DNA of 64,000 bases, from positions 62,001 to 126,000 of the forward strand of contig NZ_PPDJ01000002.1 in NCBI RefSeq assembly GCF_002903145.1, read 5' to 3'. Below, piece after piece: positions 42,825-51,136 of this stretch. Positions within the stretch are counted from its first letter, which is position 1. Each line of letters begins with the position of its first letter. The notes under the pieces are model-generated. The model saw only the letters and a program-made list of their open reading frames with translations, was not told the DNA's origin and made no database searches. Both the position numbers and the translations under genes were made by a program. This DNA is from Halobacteriovorax sp. DA5. GTDB taxonomy: Bacteria; Bdellovibrionota; Bacteriovoracia; Bacteriovoracales; Bacteriovoracaceae.

Positions 42825-43049
42825 TTATTTTTTGACTGGAGTTAAGTTATTCTTAACCTCATTGCCTTGCTCATTTTGATTCGATTTGAGGTTCTTCTTA
42901 GCAAGACCGGCAGAGACTTGTTCTAATAAGCAAACACCGCATGAGTTACCGATTCCAAGGCTGTTGATTACCTCTTTCTCTGTTTGTCCCTGCTTTATCG
43001 CATTATCGAGCATATCTTGTGTAATGGCGTTACAAATACAAATATACAT
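42825..43049 (-). CDS. bfd: Bacterioferritin-associated ferredoxin-type [2Fe-2S] protein
   Basis: A protein of 74 residues with the BFD pattern: CICNAIT near the start (C-x-C) and CGVCL (C-x2-C), giving four cysteine ligands for a [2Fe-2S] cluster. Bfd reduces ferric iron for release from bacterioferritin. The C-terminal tail of about 25 residues is Asn/Lys-rich and dispensable in family terms. GAGGAG Shine-Dalgarno. Confidence 0.9.
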   Translation of the reverse strand: MYICICNAITQDMLDNAIKQGQTEKEVINSLGIGNSCGVCLLEQVSAGLAKKNLKSNQNEQGNEVKNNLTPVKK

Positions 43050-43145
43050 TTACTTGTCTCCTCATTTGATCTTATCGTCAAAAGTTTTGTTAATCAAACA
43101 AAAAATTGAAGAATGATATAGAAATTTGGAGGGTCTAATATAATT

Positions 43146-44009
43146 TCAGTAGTTTATGACTTTTTCAACGAAGTATTGGGCCATCGTTGAACGGTATTGG
43201 GAAGATAATAGTAGCTCATCGCTGTGACTCATTCCGGGGCATCCGTTCACTTCAACAAGCTTATATTGGCCATCTATGGTCTCAAGAATATCAATGCTGA
43301 TGAAGTAGAAATCTAAGGCGTTTGAAACGCTCGTGGCCAATTCTAAAACCTTAATTGGGACATTCTCTTCGTTAACTAGAATTGTGTTACTAGCGGCAAA
43401 GTTTAGAATGTGAAATGCTTCTTCACTTGCCTTAGGCGTCTTCTTTATAACGAGCTTTTGAATTCTTTTAGAATGAATATTTTTAAAAAGCAGCACGCGC
43501 CATTCTGCACACAACTCAATATAAGGCTGGATAATATAATTTAGATCTCCCTTACGCAGTAACTCTTGTCGATCTTTTAGAATATCTGTTGAAGGGAAAA
43601 CTCCCTTTGCCTGTAGGCCTCTAGTCGTTTTAATAATCCACTTCGATTGCGTGTCACAATAATGAGGCCCTTGTTGCAGTGAATAGGTTTGTATTAACTG
43701 TGAAGGCGCTAGAACTTCCTTAAAAAACGGCCATTGTTTATACTTATCTCTAAGGATTCGTGAACAAGTGATAGGGTTGATGACTTTTTTATTGCTAAGT
43801 GTGGCCAATTTTTCAAGGTCATCATCATTATAGCTTAGTCCCGTGTTACGATTAATCACGAGATCGGCCCAGGCCAACTCTTCATAACTTACGGAGTAAG
43901 GATCACTGAATCGGCACGAATGAGTTGCTTCTGTGATCGCTGCTTCGAGTTGAACACAAGCATAAAGCTTTGGGTTCGTTGTTAAGATGAGTAAGTTTAG
44001 ACTTTCCAT
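43146..44009 (-). CDS. ATP-grasp protein, RimK/glutathione-synthetase-like
   Basis: A protein of 287 residues. The centre has an ATP-grasp pattern: KWIIKTTRGLQAKGVF (Lys and glycine loop), IIQPYIELCAEWRVLLF, and FYFISIDILETIDG...LVEVNGCPGMS with the Mg-binding D...E-x-N. The N-terminal substrate domain is short and unusual (LILTTNPKLYACVQLEAA). The family joins a carboxylate to an amine or thiol; substrate unknown. Divergent from the M14 peptidase. Confidence 0.8.
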   Translation of the reverse strand: MESLNLLILTTNPKLYACVQLEAAITEATHSCRFSDPYSVSYEELAWADLVINRNTGLSYNDDDLEKLATLSNKKVINPITCSRILRDKYKQWPFFKEVLAPSQLIQTYSLQQGPHYCDTQSKWIIKTTRGLQAKGVFPSTDILKDRQELLRKGDLNYIIQPYIELCAEWRVLLFKNIHSKRIQKLVIKKTPKASEEAFHILNFAASNTILVNEENVPIKVLELATSVSNALDFYFISIDILETIDGQYKLVEVNGCPGMSHSDELLLSSQYRSTMAQYFVEKVINY

Positions 44010-44096
44010 ATTGCGTAATATCTCACTAAAATATTGAATATCTATAAATTATATATGATATTATAACACTATACTAATTTGGCCTTAATGGTAGCT

Positions 44097-45248
44097 ATGA
44101 ATCGATTATCAAAATTTAATTACACAATTTTATTCTCATTAATTATCTTTTTACTTTCTTGCTCTGGTGTTGAGGTTATTGAAAATGGCCAACTCAATAA
44201 GGAAGTTGTCGTTACCAATAGTGCTGAGCATAGTGATCATCAGGGGGAAGTGGCCAGAAAGAAAATCGAGCACCCGAAAAATGATGTTAAAAGTGATAAG
44301 TTCAATTTTACTGACCACTCACATAAGAATGAATTTTCTGCAGTAAAGAATACAAAGCGCGTTGAGTCTTTTTGTGGCGATATTGATGACAAGTTTAAAA
44401 AATATGGTTGGGGTAAGTCTCATTGTGATTCATATAAATGGATTCATGTAAGAGATACTCATCAGGGCCGTCCTATTATGTGGACTGTTTTTGGTGATGA
44501 AGAAGAACACAAGCAAGAACCTAAGAATATGACTTTAGTTCTATGTGGTGTGCATGGTGATGAAATCACTCCAATTAAATTCTGCTTTGATATCCTTCAC
44601 CATCTCTATCACGAAGTAGCGACAATTGAAGGTCAAAAAAAGCTTAAGGATAATCTTGTGGCAGTTGTTCCAATTGTTTCTCCTGATTCATTCTTTAAGA
44701 AAAGACCAACTCGAACAAATTCTCGTGGCATTGATCCTAACAGAAATTTTCCAACTAAAGATTGGGAGAATAAGGCCCTTCATCTTTGGAAAACTCGCTA
44801 CGGAGCTGCTAAAAGAAGGTTCCCTGGTAAGGTGGCAAATTCTGAGCAGGAAACAATATTCCAAGTAAATATTATTGCTCGTTATAACCCAAATAAGATC
44901 ATTACTGTTCACGCACCTCTAACTATTCTCGACTATGATGGACCGGTTGTTTCAAATCATATTCATGAAGAAGATGGCCTTGCTCTAAAGGCAGAAGAGC
45001 TTCTAAATACAATGAGTGAAAAGGCCAATGGTTACCGCGTAAAAAATTATCCTTTCTTTCCTGGAAGCTTAGGGAATTACGCTGGAAATGAGAGAAAGAT
45101 TCCTACTTACACACTTGAACTTCCTTCAAGTGATAACCGCAATCATAAGAAGTATTGGAAGATGTTTCGTGAGTCAATTGACTTCGCTGTTTTCCATGCT
45201 CCAATGACTCGATCGGACGTTACGGCCAGAAAGAACCGAATTGATTAA
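44097..45248 (+). CDS. Lipoprotein with M14-type zinc carboxypeptidase domain
   Basis: A protein of about 383 residues with a signal ending FLLSC, a lipobox Cys at about 22. A polar, His-containing stretch follows. The catalytic domain has zinc ligands in CGVHGDEI (H-x-x-E) and a later His in ITVHAPL, the PNRNFPTKDW substrate-Arg region and the catalytic Glu in YTLELPSS. It is the succinylglutamate-desuccinylase/M14 type. Being anchored outside the cytoplasm, it might trim peptides or peptidoglycan. I chose the ATG at 44097; earlier starts (44088, 44079) are possible. Confidence 0.82.
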   Translation: MNRLSKFNYTILFSLIIFLLSCSGVEVIENGQLNKEVVVTNSAEHSDHQGEVARKKIEHPKNDVKSDKFNFTDHSHKNEFSAVKNTKRVESFCGDIDDKFKKYGWGKSHCDSYKWIHVRDTHQGRPIMWTVFGDEEEHKQEPKNMTLVLCGVHGDEITPIKFCFDILHHLYHEVATIEGQKKLKDNLVAVVPIVSPDSFFKKRPTRTNSRGIDPNRNFPTKDWENKALHLWKTRYGAAKRRFPGKVANSEQETIFQVNIIARYNPNKIITVHAPLTILDYDGPVVSNHIHEEDGLALKAEELLNTMSEKANGYRVKNYPFFPGSLGNYAGNERKIPTYTLELPSSDNRNHKKYWKMFRESIDFAVFHAPMTRSDVTARKNRID

Positions 45249-45272
45249 AGTTTAGTCATTTTAGTTACTTAA

Positions 45273-45296
45273 TGGGCCTTTAGGGGCCACTTTTTT
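45273..45296 (+). terminator. Possible terminator after the peptidase gene
   Basis: TGG-GCC and GGC-CA arms (45273-45289) with one mismatch, then TTTTTT (45291-45296). Short stem. Confidence 0.45.
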
Positions 45297-45352
45297 ACAC
45301 TTTCATATCAATTTAAATTGACTGAAATTCCATTAGGATTTATTAGTAGCCT

Positions 45353-46267
45353 ATGGAAAAGAACTTATGGAAATTAGCGGGCCTAGAGGCTCCAAGTACC
45401 CCTTATGATATGGCAATTGTTACTGACGAAGTTAGGCCTCACAGCGTCAACCTTGTTGGTTTTGGTTTTGATGGAACGGCCTGTTTTAGAAAAGGAACAC
45501 GCCTTGGGCCAGATGCCTTAAGAGAAGTCTCGGACGGTATTGAAACGTATTCACCATATCTCGATCTTTCGACTGAAGATTGCACTTTCTATGATCTTGG
45601 AAATCTTCCTGTTGCTGATCAGCAAGAAGAGAGTTGGAAAGTTGCAACTGCTTGTTTCGAAAAAAACTTCGACCATATTAATTTAAAAGAAAATGATATT
45701 AAGATTATGACTCTTGGTGGAGAACATTCAATTTCTTATGCACCAATTAAAAAGTACCTTCATGATTTTGACGATCTAATGCTTATTCATCTTGATGCGC
45801 ATGCAGATCTTCGTGATGGTTATTTAGGCTACCATTACTCACATGCTTCAATTATTAAAAGAAGTCTTGATCACTTTGGTCCAAAGCATAACCTCATTCA
45901 ATATGGGATTCGCTCTGGAACGAAAGAAGAATATGATTATATGAATGAGCATGGAACAATTGCAAAGTCTCGCGCAGAGTTCTTAGACCGAGTTCGTGCG
46001 ATTCCTGCAGATCGTCCTGTTTATTTAACTCTGGATCTTGATTATTTTGATCCAAGTTTCTTTCCGGGAACAGGAACACCTGAGCCTGGTGGAGAGGATT
46101 TCCATTCATTCATCAGTTTTGTTAAAATCCTACTAGAAAAGAATATAGTAGGTTGTGATATTGTTGAGCTTGCCCCTGAGATTGACTCTTCTGGGAATAG
46201 TTCTGTTTTTGCTGCGAAAGTTGTAAGAGAGATGATCCTACTACTGACTAGTAAAACGAAGTCTTAA
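45353..46267 (+). CDS. speB: Agmatinase/arginase family ureohydrolase
   Basis: A protein of 304 residues with the Mn ligands of the ureohydrolase family: GGEHSI, HLDAHADLRD and LDLDYFDPSFFPGTGTPEPGG, plus the VELAPEID end motif. It comes 21 bases before speA, so agmatinase is the natural reading: it converts agmatine to putrescine and urea. An arginase cannot be excluded by sequence alone, but the partner gene decides in favour of SpeB. Confidence 0.92.
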   Translation: MEKNLWKLAGLEAPSTPYDMAIVTDEVRPHSVNLVGFGFDGTACFRKGTRLGPDALREVSDGIETYSPYLDLSTEDCTFYDLGNLPVADQQEESWKVATACFEKNFDHINLKENDIKIMTLGGEHSISYAPIKKYLHDFDDLMLIHLDAHADLRDGYLGYHYSHASIIKRSLDHFGPKHNLIQYGIRSGTKEEYDYMNEHGTIAKSRAEFLDRVRAIPADRPVYLTLDLDYFDPSFFPGTGTPEPGGEDFHSFISFVKILLEKNIVGCDIVELAPEIDSSGNSSVFAAKVVREMILLLTSKTKS

Positions 46268-46288
46268 TAAGAAAAGGAAATTTAAGTA

Positions 46289-48202
46289 ATGACAAATGAG
46301 ACTTGGACAATTCAAGATTCTGATCGCCTCTACAACGTAAGTAAGTGGAGTAACGGTTATTTTAAAATTGAAGAAAACGGACAACTTAAAGCAACTCCAA
46401 ATCCAAATAAGAATGTTGGAATTGTTATTAATGACGTTATTGAAGAAGCTAAAGAACAAGGAATTCAATTACCACTAGTAATTCGTTTCCATGATATTTT
46501 ACGCTCACAAGTTAAGCTTTTAAATAATACCTTTCAAAAGGTAATTGATGATGAAGATTACCGCGGAAAATTCTTTGGTGTTTATCCTGTTAAGGTAAAC
46601 CAAATGAGAGAAGTTGTAGAAGAAATCGTTGATGCAGGCTCTCGTTATAATTATGGACTAGAAGCTGGTTCAAAGCCTGAGCTTTTATCTGCACTTGCAT
46701 ATAATAATAATGCTGATTCTCTTACTGTACTTAACGGTTACAAGGATCGTGATTATCTAAAACTTGCTATTCTTGGTGCAAAACTAGGACGCAAGGTTTT
46801 TGTTGTTATTGAAAAATTCTCTGAACTTCGTATGCTTGTAGAGTTAGGCAAGGAGCATGGAGTAATTCCATTTATTGGTATTCGTGGACGCATGTCTGTA
46901 AAAGGCCGTGGTAAATGGGAATCAAGTGGAGGCGATAAGGCCAAATTTGGTTTAACGACTTCTGAAATTATCTTAGCTATTGAATATTTAAAAAAGCATG
47001 ATCGTCTTGATATGCTAAAACTTTTCCACTTCCATATTGGATCTCAAATCACTGATATTCGCTCGATTAAAGAAGCAATTGAAGAGGGTTCTCGCATCTA
47101 TTGTAAGATGCAAAAGATTGGAGCTCCTCTGCAGTACTTTGATGTTGGAGGTGGACTTGGTGTTGATTACGATGGAACAAACTCGACAAATGATTCATCA
47201 ATTAACTATTCAATCACTGATTATATTACTGATATCGTTTATGGACTAAAGTCTGTTTGTGATCTTGAGGGTGTTGAGCATCCACATATTATTACTGAGA
47301 GTGGCCGTGCAATTACTGCACACCACAGTTGTGTTATCACTAATATTATCGGTGAAATCGATAATACAAAAATTGAGTTTTCAACTAAGCAAGAAACTGG
47401 TGAGCATAATCTTGTTACAGAAATGAGACAAGTTGGTGAAGTTCTTGCAAAGACTAAAAATTGGCAAGAAGCATATAACGATGCAATGAAGATTAAGTCG
47501 GATTCAATTCATGCATTCAAACTTGGTATTCTAGAGCTTGAAGAGCGTGCAAAAATTGAGACAATGCACCTTCGCATCTTAAAGGAAATTAGTACATTAG
47601 TTCCAGAAGAAGATTTTCAATCAGAGCTAATGGAAGATTTAGAAAATACTTTAAGTGGCCAATACCTTTGTAACTTTTCAGTTTTCCAATCTGCATGTGA
47701 TAGTTGGGCAATTGAGCAAGTGCTACCTGTTGTTCCATTGACTCGCTTAAATGAAAAGCCTGGTAAGAGATCAACACTTGCTGATATTACTTGTGATAGT
47801 GATGGTAAGATTGATCGCTTCTATGACCCAGATGAAGGGTTTAAGAAAACAATTGCTGTACATCAACTAACTGAAGGTGAGGAGTACCGTATTGGAATCT
47901 TCCTAACAGGTGCTTACCAAGATGTAATGGGTGATATGCACAACTTATTTGGGCGTGTAAATGAAGTTCACGTTTATGCAGATAGCGATGATCCAAAAGG
48001 ATTCTATATCGAAGAAACAGTTGAAGGAAACTCTGCTCGTCAGGTTCTTTCAACAATGCAATATAACCCAGAGTTTATGGCATTTAAGGTTAAGCGTTAT
48101 ATCGATCGCCAAGTTTCTCGTGGCCGCATTCGTCCACGTGATGGTGTATCACTTGTAGACTTCTATGAGGATTGCCTTAAGAGTTACACTTATCTTAAAT
48201 AA
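46289..48202 (+). CDS. speA: Biosynthetic arginine decarboxylase
   Basis: A protein of 637 residues, as in E. coli SpeA (about 630-660). Landmarks of this fold-III PLP enzyme include YPVKVNQMREVVEEI with the Schiff-base Lys, EAGSKPELL, FGLTTSEI, HFHIGSQI, DVGGGLGVDYDGT and, in the second part, NFSVFQSACDSWAIEQV. It makes agmatine from arginine. With SpeB directly upstream and SpeE and an AdoMet decarboxylase 2-3 kb away, the route to spermidine is complete. No truncation. Confidence 0.97.
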   Translation: MTNETWTIQDSDRLYNVSKWSNGYFKIEENGQLKATPNPNKNVGIVINDVIEEAKEQGIQLPLVIRFHDILRSQVKLLNNTFQKVIDDEDYRGKFFGVYPVKVNQMREVVEEIVDAGSRYNYGLEAGSKPELLSALAYNNNADSLTVLNGYKDRDYLKLAILGAKLGRKVFVVIEKFSELRMLVELGKEHGVIPFIGIRGRMSVKGRGKWESSGGDKAKFGLTTSEIILAIEYLKKHDRLDMLKLFHFHIGSQITDIRSIKEAIEEGSRIYCKMQKIGAPLQYFDVGGGLGVDYDGTNSTNDSSINYSITDYITDIVYGLKSVCDLEGVEHPHIITESGRAITAHHSCVITNIIGEIDNTKIEFSTKQETGEHNLVTEMRQVGEVLAKTKNWQEAYNDAMKIKSDSIHAFKLGILELEERAKIETMHLRILKEISTLVPEEDFQSELMEDLENTLSGQYLCNFSVFQSACDSWAIEQVLPVVPLTRLNEKPGKRSTLADITCDSDGKIDRFYDPDEGFKKTIAVHQLTEGEEYRIGIFLTGAYQDVMGDMHNLFGRVNEVHVYADSDDPKGFYIEETVEGNSARQVLSTMQYNPEFMAFKVKRYIDRQVSRGRIRPRDGVSLVDFYEDCLKSYTYLK

Positions 48203-48232
48203 AACGGCCGTAACTTATTAGTTACATTGTAA

Positions 48233-48319
48233 AATTATCGGTCCCTGATAATTGACTTACTTACTTTAGTGTTTGATAATTATTGTATTATTAAAAGAAA
48301 GTTTGTCAGGGATCGATAA
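48233..48319 (+). promoter_or_regulatory. Leader with two competing hairpins and a sequestered Shine-Dalgarno
   Basis: A hairpin AATTATC-GGTCCCT-GATAATT (48233-48253) lies in the leader. Its loop and arm (48235-48248) are also complementary to TCAGGGATCGATAA (48306-48319), just before the ATG at 48321 and containing the CAGGGA Shine-Dalgarno. The two pairings exclude each other. Confidence 0.4.
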
Positions 48320-48320
48320 C

Positions 48321-49412
48321 ATGTCTTTAAAATTTGAAAAGAATTCAACCAAAACAGCTAAATCACCAACATCTAAAACTAATTATTTCATTATATGTAC
48401 ACTGTCTTTAATGACACATGGTGTATTAATTTACAATTGGCTCATCACAAGAAGCTTATATAACTTAATCTTCATGGTTGCTGCCATTGCTTTTGCTATC
48501 TTTGCTATGATTCCAATGATCAAAGAGTATTACGCAAAAGTAAGACTCTTTAATGATTCAGAGTTACTTCGTTTAGAAGTTGATCGACTAAAAAATGATA
48601 TCAAGGATTTGAAAGATAGTAAGAAGTCTCTTCAGATTAAACTTTCTCAGGAAATGGATATTGTTTCTGGTCAAAAAGAACAAATCTCTGAATATGAACT
48701 AATGACGATTGAACTTCAAAATACAATGGAAGATATCAAGGACCAGCTGCTTGTTGTTAATGATGGCCATAAGGGTATGGAATCAATCGTTGATGCAGTT
48801 AATGAGTTAAGAGAGAAAGGTCTTGAGTTCATTAAAGAGCTACCAAAGCAAAAAGATGCACAACTTCAAGCAGAGCAAGGGGATGTGAAGTTCAAGGAAA
48901 CATTTGAAAAGTTCATGAGTGAATTCCAAGATATGAAAGATATCATCTTTCAACTTAAAACACTTAGCTTTCGCGTTGATGTTCAAGCAAGTCTTCTAAA
49001 TGACTCAGAAATGACTCAAAGTAGTAGCGAACTTGAAGGACTAAGTCGCAATCTTGCTAAATTCTTCAATAATGTTATTGGCCTACTTTCAAACCTAGAA
49101 GAGACATATCGTGGAAATCAAGATGAGCTTATTGAGAAGCTTTCTAAATGTCGTGATGAAATGGACTCTTTCCTAGATTCAAAGCAAGACATTGCTTGTG
49201 AAATAGAAGAAGTAAGAGGACAAATCGAGGCCGCTAGCGAAATTATTGCAACTAAAATGGATTTAGTTGAAGAAACTATTGGCAGTGAGGAGAATTCTCT
49301 TTCTGACTTTCTAGACGATGAAGACGTTGATGCAGACTCTGAAATCGTAAAAGAAAATACAATGATTTCAGCTACTAACGCTCAAAATTTAGATTCTCAA
49401 ATAATTCAATAA
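48321..49412 (+). CDS. Membrane-anchored coiled-coil protein of unknown function
   Basis: A protein of 363 residues from the ATG at 48321 (CAGGGA Shine-Dalgarno). Two hydrophobic helices near the N-terminus (about 20-37 and 42-60) precede a long charged coiled coil. A short segment, LKTLSFRVDVQASLLN, is loosely like the hairpin tip of methyl-accepting proteins but lacks most of the conserved residues. The C-terminus is acidic. It could be a cytoplasmic signalling or scaffold protein. Its leader contains the competing hairpins noted separately. Confidence 0.6.
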   Translation: MSLKFEKNSTKTAKSPTSKTNYFIICTLSLMTHGVLIYNWLITRSLYNLIFMVAAIAFAIFAMIPMIKEYYAKVRLFNDSELLRLEVDRLKNDIKDLKDSKKSLQIKLSQEMDIVSGQKEQISEYELMTIELQNTMEDIKDQLLVVNDGHKGMESIVDAVNELREKGLEFIKELPKQKDAQLQAEQGDVKFKETFEKFMSEFQDMKDIIFQLKTLSFRVDVQASLLNDSEMTQSSSELEGLSRNLAKFFNNVIGLLSNLEETYRGNQDELIEKLSKCRDEMDSFLDSKQDIACEIEEVRGQIEAASEIIATKMDLVEETIGSEENSLSDFLDDEDVDADSEIVKENTMISATNAQNLDSQIIQ

Positions 49413-49451
49413 TTCATATATTAAAATATTTTAATCTTTTTACCGATACTT

Positions 49452-49479
49452 CTCATGTCAGCGACAAAGCTGATGTGAG
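49452..49479 (+). promoter_or_regulatory. Hairpin at the Shine-Dalgarno of the downstream gene
   Basis: CTCATGTCAGC (49452-49462) pairs with GCTGATGTGAG (49469-49479), 11 pairs with two G-U, loop GACAAA. The end of the right arm enters GAGGAG (49477-49482), the Shine-Dalgarno of the ATG at 49492. No T run follows. Confidence 0.4.
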
Positions 49480-49491
49480 GAGTAACGGGAA

Positions 49492-49773
49492 ATGCCAATT
49501 CAGGACCTATCAAATGTCGATCTAAGTGCTGCCGATAGTACACAAGAATCAAGTGTGCAGGAGTATAAATTTGGTGGTGTTCATGGCCATAACGACCTCT
49601 CACATCTTTCTCTCTATTATAAACAACCTATTAAAGCTCTTATTGGACGAACAGGAATTGTTATTCTTAGTTTTTTTACAATAGGGCTTATCTTGTCATT
49701 TGTGACTTTATTCCTTAGTTATACAACCTTTGGAAGAGAGTTTTTACAAACTCTAGTCTTTAAAATTTTCTAA
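49492..49773 (+). CDS. Small membrane protein of unknown function
   Basis: A protein of 93 residues, polar at the start (with a HGHND segment) and one hydrophobic helix (about 56-78). No family recognised. The Shine-Dalgarno GAGGAG is 9 bases before the ATG and partly within a hairpin. It converges on the EVE-domain gene with a 4-base overlap. Confidence 0.5.
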   Translation: MPIQDLSNVDLSAADSTQESSVQEYKFGGVHGHNDLSHLSLYYKQPIKALIGRTGIVILSFFTIGLILSFVTLFLSYTTFGREFLQTLVFKIF

Positions 49774-50231
49774 GAAATATCTTTTAAAATAGTGCTCGCA
49801 ATTTGTTTGGGAATAGGCATGATTGAAAGGCGAGAACCCTTCTTTACAAGAGGCATCTCATCGTAGCGAGGATCTGCTTTCATCTCTTTAAGGGTTAGTG
49901 CTTTTGAAAATTTTTCGACAAATTTTACATCCACAAGAAACCAACGAGGATTATCAGTCGTGGCCTTAGGGTCAAAGTACTTTGATTTTTCATCGAATTG
50001 AGTTTTATCTGGATGAGACTCTTTGACAACTTCAGCAAGTCCCACAATTGCTGGCTCCTTACAACTTGAGTGATAGAAGAAGACCTTGTCTCCAAGCTTC
50101 ATTTCATCTCTCATGAAGTTACGTGCCTGATAATTTCTCACACCATCCCAAGACTCCGTTTGTTTCGGTCTTCTTGCAAGGTCATCAATTGAGAAAGCAT
50201 CAGGTTCGCTTTTAAAGAGCCAGTACTGCAT
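49770..50231 (-). CDS. EVE-domain protein (thymocyte nuclear protein 1-like)
   Basis: A protein of 153 residues covering an EVE domain: YWLFKSEPDAFSIDDL at the start, WDGVRNYQARNFMRDEMKLGDKVFFYHS, the GLAEVVKE segment and PRWFLVDVKFV. EVE domains have a PUA/YTH-like fold and are thought to bind modified bases. It lies 11 bases after speE on the same strand, so it is likely co-transcribed with the polyamine genes. Confidence 0.93.
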   Translation of the reverse strand: MQYWLFKSEPDAFSIDDLARRPKQTESWDGVRNYQARNFMRDEMKLGDKVFFYHSSCKEPAIVGLAEVVKESHPDKTQFDEKSKYFDPKATTDNPRWFLVDVKFVEKFSKALTLKEMKADPRYDEMPLVKKGSRLSIMPIPKQIASTILKDIS

Positions 50232-50242
50232 GAACTAAGTCC

Positions 50243-51109
50243 TTATGGGTTTTGGATTAAACCTTCAAGATTCTTCTTCATAAATGTTGGCAGATAGAAA
50301 GCTGCCTTATGAAGTCCTGCATTGTAGTAAGAGAACTCAAGTCCAGATTCTGCTACTGCTTCTTCTCTAAAGTCATTAATTGGGTGAGTGTCGCCTTTAG
50401 TTGCAAAAGTAAATGACCACAGTCCACCAGGGTAAGTTAGGTTAGAGAAGTTATAGATAAATGTATTTTTGAAAATATCATTTAAAACACCAAGCATACT
50501 CTTTTGAATCTCTGCTTCAAACCAAGGTGATTCACCTTGTGAAACAACGATACCATTATCTGCAAGACACTTATTTACGTTTGTGTAAAATTCTGGACCA
50601 AATAGAGGGGCCGCTGGACCGATTGGATCAGTAGAGTCGATGATGATAACATCAAACTTTTCAGTAGTTTCTTGTACAAATTTAACACCGTCACCGATGA
50701 TAAGGTCTAATTTTGGATGGCCTTTAAGTACTTCAGCAGTTTGTGGAATGAATTCCATACATGCTTCACATACGGCGCCATCAATTTCAACCATTGTACA
50801 CTTCTCAACAGAAGCGTGGCGAAGAACTTCTCTTGCTGTACCACCGTCACCACCACCGATAACGAGAACGTTTTTTGGATTAGGGTGAACAAATAATGGA
50901 ACGTGAGAAATCATGTCGTGATAAGCGATTTCATCTCTTTCCGTTACCATTACTAGACCGTCGTTAAGAAGCATTTTTCCATGCCCTTTTGTTTCAACAA
51001 CGTCTACTGTTTGGAATTCTGTTTTTTTCGAGTAAAGAACGTTCTCTACTTTATATCTCATTCCGTAAAAATCTTTATATCTTTCTTCAATCCATAGGTT
51101 ACTGTGCAT
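50243..51109 (-). CDS. speE: Spermidine synthase
   Basis: A protein of 288 residues with the spermidine synthase signature: LLNDGLVMVTERDEIAYHDMI, VLVIGGGDGGTAREVLRH, a VEIDGAV acidic end, IIGDGVKFV and VIIIDSTDPIGPAAPLFG with the catalytic Asp. It moves the aminopropyl group from decarboxylated AdoMet to putrescine. The AdoMet decarboxylase gene is 27 bases upstream on the same strand, so the order is decarboxylase-speE-EVE. Confidence 0.96.
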   Translation of the reverse strand: MHSNLWIEERYKDFYGMRYKVENVLYSKKTEFQTVDVVETKGHGKMLLNDGLVMVTERDEIAYHDMISHVPLFVHPNPKNVLVIGGGDGGTAREVLRHASVEKCTMVEIDGAVCEACMEFIPQTAEVLKGHPKLDLIIGDGVKFVQETTEKFDVIIIDSTDPIGPAAPLFGPEFYTNVNKCLADNGIVVSQGESPWFEAEIQKSMLGVLNDIFKNTFIYNFSNLTYPGGLWSFTFATKGDTHPINDFREEAVAESGLEFSYYNAGLHKAAFYLPTFMKKNLEGLIQNP

Positions 51110-51136
51110 AGTTGTCTCCTAAAATATTTAAATTAA

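Noticed and set aside
42275..43049. A Fur box in front of bfr or bfd
   Set aside because: No sequence close to the Fur 19-base pattern was seen in the gaps upstream of these genes.
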